This document shows, piece by piece, positions 14,638-19,289 of a DNA stretch of 19,289 nt. Position numbers and translations under genes: made by a program. Each line of letters starts with the position of its first letter. Position 1 is the stretch's first letter. The DNA comes from Verrucomicrobiota bacterium (GTDB lineage Bacteria; Verrucomicrobiota; Verrucomicrobiia; Methylacidiphilales; Verrucolacustridaceae): the NCBI GenBank assembly GCA_010028775.1, contig RHAF01000016.1:1-19289 (forward strand), read 5' to 3'. The notes under the pieces were generated by a model. It was not told where the DNA came from. It was given only the letters and a program-made list of their open reading frames with translations, and ran no database searches.

Positions 14638-15631
14638 GGTGGATTGCCGATGCCAGGATTTCCCGGGATGAGACCGTGGCGGTGCCCAGTTTACCGACCA
14701 CGATGCCGGCCGCGAGGTTGGCCAGTTCCGATGCAACTTTGCCGTCCAAACCGGCTGCCAGACCGGAGGCCAAAAGTGCGATGACGGTGTCTCCCGCGCC
14801 CGAGACATCATAGACCTCGCGTGCCCGGCTGGCGATGGAGTACGGCTTTTCACCCGGCTGAAAAAGAATCATCCCGTGCTCTCCCAAGGTGAGGAGCAGA
14901 TAACGGCAGGACCAACGGACCAGTAATTCCTCTCCGGCGGCCAACCATTCCTCCTTTCTGTGTGATTCAGGTCGGCCCAAGGCACCGAAAGCTTCCAGTC
15001 GATTGGGTTTCACCAAGGTGGCCCCCTCCCAATGGAGTGGATTATGGATATTGGGATCGACCAAGGAGGGGATTTTCCTCTCCGCGGATGCCTGTAGGAG
15101 GGTCTTGGCAAGCTCCTGGTCAAAAAGGCCTTTGCCATAGTCCTCCAGGATAAGGGCATCGCAACGCGGCAGAATTCGCAGGGCTTTTTTTAATACGGTC
15201 TGACGCTCTTTGTTTGTCAGTTGACCGGTCGATTCCCGGTCCACACGCACGACCTGTTGGTGACGTGCCAAAACCCTCGTTTTCCGGATCGTCGGAAGAG
15301 TGGGAGATCGCCAAACCCCTGAAGTACCGATTTTATCGTGACGCAAAAGTTGGAGTAGTCGATCCCCGGCCGTGTCACGACCGATTTTTCCGCCAAGTTC
15401 CGCATGCACCCCGAGAGAGGCTAAATTACGACCGACATTGGCGGATCCACCCGGATAGGAGAGTTCTCTTTCAACCTGCACCACCGGAACCGGTGCTTCT
15501 GGGGATATGCGGGAAACACGTCCGTAGATAAATTCATCCAGCATCAGGTCACCCACCACCAAAATCCGCAGGCGGCTAAAGCGTGAGAGGGCGGCCCGAA
15601 GTTTGGTTGGGGTGAGGTGTATGTCCCGCAT
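14630..15631 (-). CDS. hldA: D-glycero-beta-D-manno-heptose-7-phosphate kinase (HldA / RfaE domain I)
   Basis: 333-residue PfkB/ribokinase-family protein that phosphorylates heptose 7-phosphate at C1. LVVGDLMLDEFIYG near the N-terminus, PGGSANVGRNLASLG, VDPN..LVKPNRLEA and the C-terminal catalytic DVSGAGDT with its Asp match HldE's kinase domain. The cytidylyltransferase-like domain of bifunctional HldE is absent, so the adenylyl-transfer step needs a separate protein not in this window. It is the first gene of the LPS operon, ATG 15631, with no Shine-Dalgarno. Confidence 0.94.
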   Translation of the reverse strand: MRDIHLTPTKLRAALSRFSRLRILVVGDLMLDEFIYGRVSRISPEAPVPVVQVERELSYPGGSANVGRNLASLGVHAELGGKIGRDTAGDRLLQLLRHDKIGTSGVWRSPTLPTIRKTRVLARHQQVVRVDRESTGQLTNKERQTVLKKALRILPRCDALILEDYGKGLFDQELAKTLLQASAERKIPSLVDPNIHNPLHWEGATLVKPNRLEAFGALGRPESHRKEEWLAAGEELLVRWSCRYLLLTLGEHGMILFQPGEKPYSIASRAREVYDVSGAGDTVIALLASGLAAGLDGKVASELANLAAGIVVGKLGTATVSSREILASAIHHG

Positions 15632-15637
15632 CCATGA

Positions 15638-15665
15638 ATTATGCCGAAAATGGATTTTACGGCAA
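15638..15665 (-). promoter_or_regulatory. Promoter candidate for the LPS operon
   Basis: Minus strand: TTGCCG (15665-15660, 4/6), 16-base spacer, CATAAT (15643-15638, 5/6). The -10 ends six bases before the hldA ATG, so transcription would begin at about the start codon. It lies in the 86-base divergent gap between hldA and the histidinol-phosphatase gene, the largest gap in the window. Confidence 0.5.
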
Positions 15666-15717
15666 CGTCCCAGGCTCTTTCCTTGGAAGTTGAGGGGCAG
15701 GGAGTTAGGCTGATGGG

Positions 15718-16512
15718 GTGCTTTTCGATTACCACATGCACACGCCGCTATGCGGACATGCTACCGGGCATCCCCGGGAGTACGCGGCGGAGGCGGTTCG
15801 TCGTCGGCTTGGGGAGATCGGCTTTTCCGAGCATAATCCCATGCCGGAGAAGTTTGACGACTGGAGGATGGACTTGCATGACTTCCCTGCATATCTCGGA
15901 ATGGTCGAGGAGGCCCGTAGGGAATTTCCCCACTTACCCATCCGCCTGGGTTTGGAATGTGATTTCATTCCTGGCCGGGAGGCCTGGATCCGTGAGCTGT
16001 CGCAAAAGGCGGCTTTCGATTATTTGATTGGAGCGGTGCACTACATCGCACCCGATTGGGACGTGGACAATCCCTTGAAGTTGGATCGCTGGAAAGATCA
16101 GCCTGTGGAGGAGGTTTGGACCCGGTATTTTAAGGCTATGACCCAAGCGGCGCTAAGCGGCCTGTTTGACTTTATGGCTCATCCCGACTTGGTGAAAAAG
16201 TTTGGCCACATCCCAAAGGGAGATTTGCGTCCTTACTACCGGGAGACTTTGGATGCCATCCAGGCGGCCGGAGTTGCTATGGAAGTGAGTACGGCAGGCT
16301 TAAGAAAAGAGGTGATGGAAATTTACCCTTCCAGGACTTTTCTGCAGGAGGCTTTCCATAGGCAGATTCCGGTCCTGATTTCCTCCGACGCGCATTCCCC
16401 CGGGGAGGTGGGTCACGAATTTTCCCAAGCCTTGGATCTCGTGAAGGAGGTGGGGTACCGAAATCTTGTCGCGTTTCGTAACCGCAAAAAGATTCAGATT
16501 CCTATCGGGTGA
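15718..16512 (+). CDS. PHP-family histidinol-phosphatase
   Basis: 264 residues. The PHP metal-binding pattern is clear: DYHMHTPLCGHA (His6, His8, His13), FSEHNP, GLECDF, GAVHY, MAHPDL and SSDAHSP. This is the HisJ/HisK-type layout that dephosphorylates histidinol phosphate in histidine synthesis. No other his gene is in the window, so the substrate is assigned by family only, and a different phosphoester is possible. The start is GTG 15718, without a good Shine-Dalgarno. It is followed by the transglutaminase-like gene with overlapping stop and start (TGATG). Confidence 0.85.
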   Translation: MLFDYHMHTPLCGHATGHPREYAAEAVRRRLGEIGFSEHNPMPEKFDDWRMDLHDFPAYLGMVEEARREFPHLPIRLGLECDFIPGREAWIRELSQKAAFDYLIGAVHYIAPDWDVDNPLKLDRWKDQPVEEVWTRYFKAMTQAALSGLFDFMAHPDLVKKFGHIPKGDLRPYYRETLDAIQAAGVAMEVSTAGLRKEVMEIYPSRTFLQEAFHRQIPVLISSDAHSPGEVGHEFSQALDLVKEVGYRNLVAFRNRKKIQIPIG

Positions 16513-18179
16513 TGCAAAGGGCCCTGCCAGTTGCTTTCAGCCTGTTTCTGCAGGTTGCCTATGGCTCCGATATTCTTCCGGGCTGGTGGAAGGAGCATGC
16601 AGAACCTTGGAGATGGCAGGAATGGCGGGAGCAGGTGGGCGAAAAAATCCAGGCGCAAGTCGATCCGACAAGAAAAGACCTCCTCAACCCAGGCGGGGAT
16701 CTTGAACAGTGGTTTCGGCTTTGGCAGTGGCTCAAGCTGACGGAGGAGCCGAATTATGATGACCGGAGAAAGCTGCTGGCCGAGCTGGGGACAGACCCCG
16801 AGATCCTGAGGTCTTTTTTGGAAAATCTCCGACCGGAGGATAGTTTGCGGGGTTCGATGGCGATCCTTTGTCAGATGCAGAGCGACCATCCTGAAGACGT
16901 GAGGTTCTTGCCGCGACTGGCCGTGGCTTTGGCTTTGGTCTTTGATCAGCCTATTCCGCAAGGATGGCCGCATGGGCAGGTGCGGCGCGGGGCGATTCCC
17001 ATGGAAAAACCGGATCCCGTTCGGCGACTGCACTCCATGGTGCTTTTGCAAAAGGACCGCCGCTATCTTCTCGATCTGCGGGACCTCATGGTGGATGAGT
17101 TAAAGTATCTTGTGGATCACCCTTTGGATGATTCCGAGCTTGATTGGGCGCGGAAAAATGTCACGGCGAGCCGGAGCGGGTTTGGGAAGGTGTTTTCAAG
17201 CGTCCGTTACGACATTCCGAGGTATGAGAGAAATATTCTCACATGGCCCTACCCAAGCTATGCCTTGGCCGAAATCCGGCAAAAAGGGGGCATTTGTGTT
17301 GATCAGGCTTATTACGCCGCCATGTCCGGAAAAGCCAAAGGATTACCCACTCTTTTCTTCACCGGACAGGGTGACAGCGGGGGGCATGCATGGTTCGGCT
17401 ATCTTGAGTCCCCGGGGAGGTGGGAGACAGACTGCGGAAGGTATGAGCAGGAGAATTATCCTGTGGGTGAGGCCATGGATCCTCAGGTTTGGAAGCCGAT
17501 CAGCGACACAGAGCTCACTTTTTTGGCAAAAAACCGGGAGAGGTCGCCGAATTACAGGCAGGCGAGGCTGTGGACAGACTATGCATCCTCTTTGGGCAAA
17601 GGCGCGGTTGATGGATGGATTCAGGCGGCTTTAACCATCCAACCCGAGTATCTTCCAGCCTGGAGTCTGAAAGCCGAATTGATGGATCAAACAAATGCCC
17701 CCCTGACAGAGAAAAAAGCCTTTTGGGAAAATTTCACCAAACGGTTTTCCCCTTATGCGGATTTAAAGGTCCAAGGGCAGCAAAAGCTCCTTGAGTTGGC
17801 TAAAGCCAGTGGGGATGCCAAGGGGGCCTCATCTTTGGAGCGTCAAATTCTCGTTCAGAACCGAACCCGGAGGTTTGACCTTGGGATCGGTGCGGCAGCC
17901 GGCCAGATGGGTGAAAAAATCCAGGCGGGTGACTGGGACGGGGCGATGGTATCTTTTCGCGCGGCTCTCCGGGAATATAAAGGGCAGGTTGGAGGGCATC
18001 TTTTTTACGGTCTGGTGTTGCCTTTTGTGGAAGCCGCGATTGCGGAAGGGCAGTTCCAAGTAGCCAAGAATGCCCTTGCAGAGGCACGTCGCATTTTTAA
18101 GCCCACCCAAGAGACCCTTGTGGGGAGGTCATTTATCCTCCTGGAAGGCAAAATAGCGGAGGGTGACAGGAAAAAATAA
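16512..18179 (+). CDS. Secreted transglutaminase-like protein with TPR-like C-terminus
   Basis: 555 residues. A short signal peptide (LPVAFSLFLQVAYGS) is followed by an alpha-helical region rich in Trp and Glu. A transglutaminase-like papain-fold core follows with an apparent triad: Cys262 in GGICVDQAYYAA, His292 in GGHAWFGY and Asp307 in WETDCGRY. After about residue 370 there are TPR-like helical repeats (WIQAALTIQPEYLPAWSLKAELM). Such proteins act in the periplasm or outside as peptidases or cross-linkers, but I do not recognise a named family and the substrate is unknown. An in-frame GTG directly before the ATG (16509) is an alternative start. It is coupled to the PHP phosphatase gene; its TAA touches the murA stop with no gap. 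Confidence 0.75.
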   Translation: MQRALPVAFSLFLQVAYGSDILPGWWKEHAEPWRWQEWREQVGEKIQAQVDPTRKDLLNPGGDLEQWFRLWQWLKLTEEPNYDDRRKLLAELGTDPEILRSFLENLRPEDSLRGSMAILCQMQSDHPEDVRFLPRLAVALALVFDQPIPQGWPHGQVRRGAIPMEKPDPVRRLHSMVLLQKDRRYLLDLRDLMVDELKYLVDHPLDDSELDWARKNVTASRSGFGKVFSSVRYDIPRYERNILTWPYPSYALAEIRQKGGICVDQAYYAAMSGKAKGLPTLFFTGQGDSGGHAWFGYLESPGRWETDCGRYEQENYPVGEAMDPQVWKPISDTELTFLAKNRERSPNYRQARLWTDYASSLGKGAVDGWIQAALTIQPEYLPAWSLKAELMDQTNAPLTEKKAFWENFTKRFSPYADLKVQGQQKLLELAKASGDAKGASSLERQILVQNRTRRFDLGIGAAAGQMGEKIQAGDWDGAMVSFRAALREYKGQVGGHLFYGLVLPFVEAAIAEGQFQVAKNALAEARRIFKPTQETLVGRSFILLEGKIAEGDRKK

Positions 18180-19289
18180 TTACAGACGCTCGATTTTGGC
18201 GCCGAGGGATTTGAGACGCTCCTCGATCTGGCTGAATCCCCGGTCGATCTGGCCGATATTTCGAATTTCGGACTCTCCCTCTGCGCATAGCGCGGCAATG
18301 AGAAGCGCCATGCCAGCCCGGATATCGGGGCTGGCGAGTTTCGCCCCCCGGAGTTTGTCGGAGCCCAAAACCACCGCCCGGTGGGGATCGCAAAGAATGA
18401 TTCTGGCTCCCATCTCCAAAAGCCCGTCGACAAAGAAGAGGCGGGATTCGAAGAGCTTCTCATGGATGAGAACGGTGCCTTTGCACTGGGTGGCGGTGAC
18501 CAGAGCCACCGAGGTCATGTCGGCCGGGAAGCCCGGCCAAGGGGCATCGGCAATATGGGGGACGGCCCCACCAAACTCCTTTTCAACCTCGAGGGATTGA
18601 CCTCTGGGCACAAGAATATCCTGACCCTTGATCTCTGTGCGGATGCCCAACCGACCGAAGGTCTGTAGGATCATCCTCATGTTTTCTGGGGCCGTGTTCT
18701 TGATTATAAGTTCGCCGCCGGTGACGGCCGCCAGGGCGAGAAAAGACCCCGCTTCCAGGTAGTCGGCACTGATGCGGTGGGTGGCGCCCCTGAGGGATTT
18801 CACCCCCTCGATGGTGAGGGTGTTGGTGCCAATACCGGTGACTTTGGCTCCCATGGCGTTGAGCAGATTTCCCAAGGCCTGAACATGGGGCTCACTGGCG
18901 GCATTGTGTAAAACGGTCACTCCCTCGGCCAAAACGGCGGCACAAAGTCCGTTCTCCGTCGCCGTAACAGAGGCTTCGTCCAGAAGGATATCAGCTCCTT
19001 TGAGTTTTTTGGCTTTGATTTGAATTCCGTCCCGGATGTCGGTGACCTGAGCTCCCAAGGAGGAGAAAATCTGTAGGTGGGTATCCAAGCGACGGCGGCC
19101 GATCCTGTCGCCGCCAGGGCGGGGAAGGGTGACTTCGCCTGTGCGGGCAAGCAATGGGCCGGCCAACGTGACGGAGCCGCGCAAACGTGAACCCAGCTCC
19201 GGCTGGATCGTTGATTTGGGAGTGGCCCTGGCCTGAAGAGTCAAGGTGCGGCGAACTTGGGCGGTATCGGACTCGTTCGAGGTCAACCC
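18180..19289 (-). CDS. murA: UDP-N-acetylglucosamine 1-carboxyvinyltransferase, N-terminus outside window
   Basis: Adds enolpyruvate from PEP to UDP-GlcNAc, the first committed step of peptidoglycan synthesis. About 369 codons are visible and the frame stays open to the window edge; by comparison with E. coli MurA about 50-60 N-terminal residues are missing. Conserved blocks: LAGPLLARTG, PGGDRIGRRRLDTH, TATEN, NAASEP, FPADM (Asp equivalent to E. coli 305) and DIRAGMALL (Arg equivalent to 397). The usual active-site Cys (E. coli Cys115 in GGCTIG) is Asp here (GGDRIG). The TTG at 19286 is internal, not the start. It is convergent with the transglutaminase-like gene. Confidence 0.94.
   Translation of the reverse strand, partial: GLTSNESDTAQVRRTLTLQARATPKSTIQPELGSRLRGSVTLAGPLLARTGEVTLPRPGGDRIGRRRLDTHLQIFSSLGAQVTDIRDGIQIKAKKLKGADILLDEASVTATENGLCAAVLAEGVTVLHNAASEPHVQALGNLLNAMGAKVTGIGTNTLTIEGVKSLRGATHRISADYLEAGSFLALAAVTGGELIIKNTAPENMRMILQTFGRLGIRTEIKGQDILVPRGQSLEVEKEFGGAVPHIADAPWPGFPADMTSVALVTATQCKGTVLIHEKLFESRLFFVDGLLEMGARIILCDPHRAVVLGSDKLRGAKLASPDIRAGMALLIAALCAEGESEIRNIGQIDRGFSQIEERLKSLGAKIERL

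Noticed and set aside
16641..17926. A 15-base sequence (GAAAAAATCCAGGCG) occurring twice in the transglutaminase-like gene, encoding GEKIQA both times
   Set aside because: Flanking residues do not resemble each other, so there is no evidence of a duplicated domain; likely chance or convergent codon use.

Overview
This window is a densely packed stretch of a Gram-negative bacterial chromosome with 20 protein-coding genes (two cut by the window ends). No rRNA, tRNA, CRISPR array, insertion sequence or phage gene is visible. The largest gap between genes is 86 bases, so nothing over 300 bases is gene-free. The complement is LPS heptose/Kdo synthesis, Lpt transport, a MurA with Asp in place of the usual active-site Cys, and kdsB and pyrG joined. 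Chlamydiae have adjacent kdsB and pyrG and an Asp-type MurA, so I infer a PVC-superphylum bacterium, most likely Verrucomicrobiota. That placement is an inference from gene content, not a database result.

Layout. (1) 2-4580, plus strand: the end of an outer-membrane beta-barrel protein, a Wzc-type tyrosine autokinase/chain-length regulator and a short Wza-like export protein (the end of an exopolysaccharide locus), then the housekeeping pair nadD-rsfS. (2) 7497-4595, minus strand: M50-like membrane metalloprotease, PTS EIIA (PtsN-like), argS. (3) 7509-7763, plus: rpsT, divergent from the protease with an 11-base gap. (4) 8629-7760, minus: ispE. (5) 8660-9343, plus: pyrF. (6) 15631-9350, minus: an LPS operon in the order hldA, gmhB-like, kdsB::pyrG fusion, kdsA, lptC, lptA, lptB. 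(7) 15718-18179, plus: a PHP-type histidinol-phosphatase and a secreted transglutaminase-like/TPR protein. (8) 18180 to beyond the window end, minus: murA, cut at its N-terminus.

The standout is one continuous 769-codon reading frame that joins a complete CMP-Kdo synthetase (KdsB) to a complete CTP synthase (PyrG) with no linker. It sits in the middle of the LPS operon. One half makes CTP and the other consumes it to activate Kdo, so the fusion would tie nucleotide supply to LPS core synthesis. The operon as a whole covers heptose phosphorylation and dephosphorylation, Kdo-8-phosphate synthesis, Kdo activation and part of the Lpt bridge. Most neighbouring genes in it overlap by 4-14 bases.

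Other points: Shine-Dalgarno sequences are scarce, and most apparent transcription-unit heads carry a -10-like hexamer 6-8 bases before the start codon, suggesting leaderless mRNAs. lptB (and perhaps nadD) lacks an ATG/GTG/TTG start at the expected place; lptB has a good Shine-Dalgarno in front of an ATT codon. Convergent gene pairs leave almost no room for terminators.
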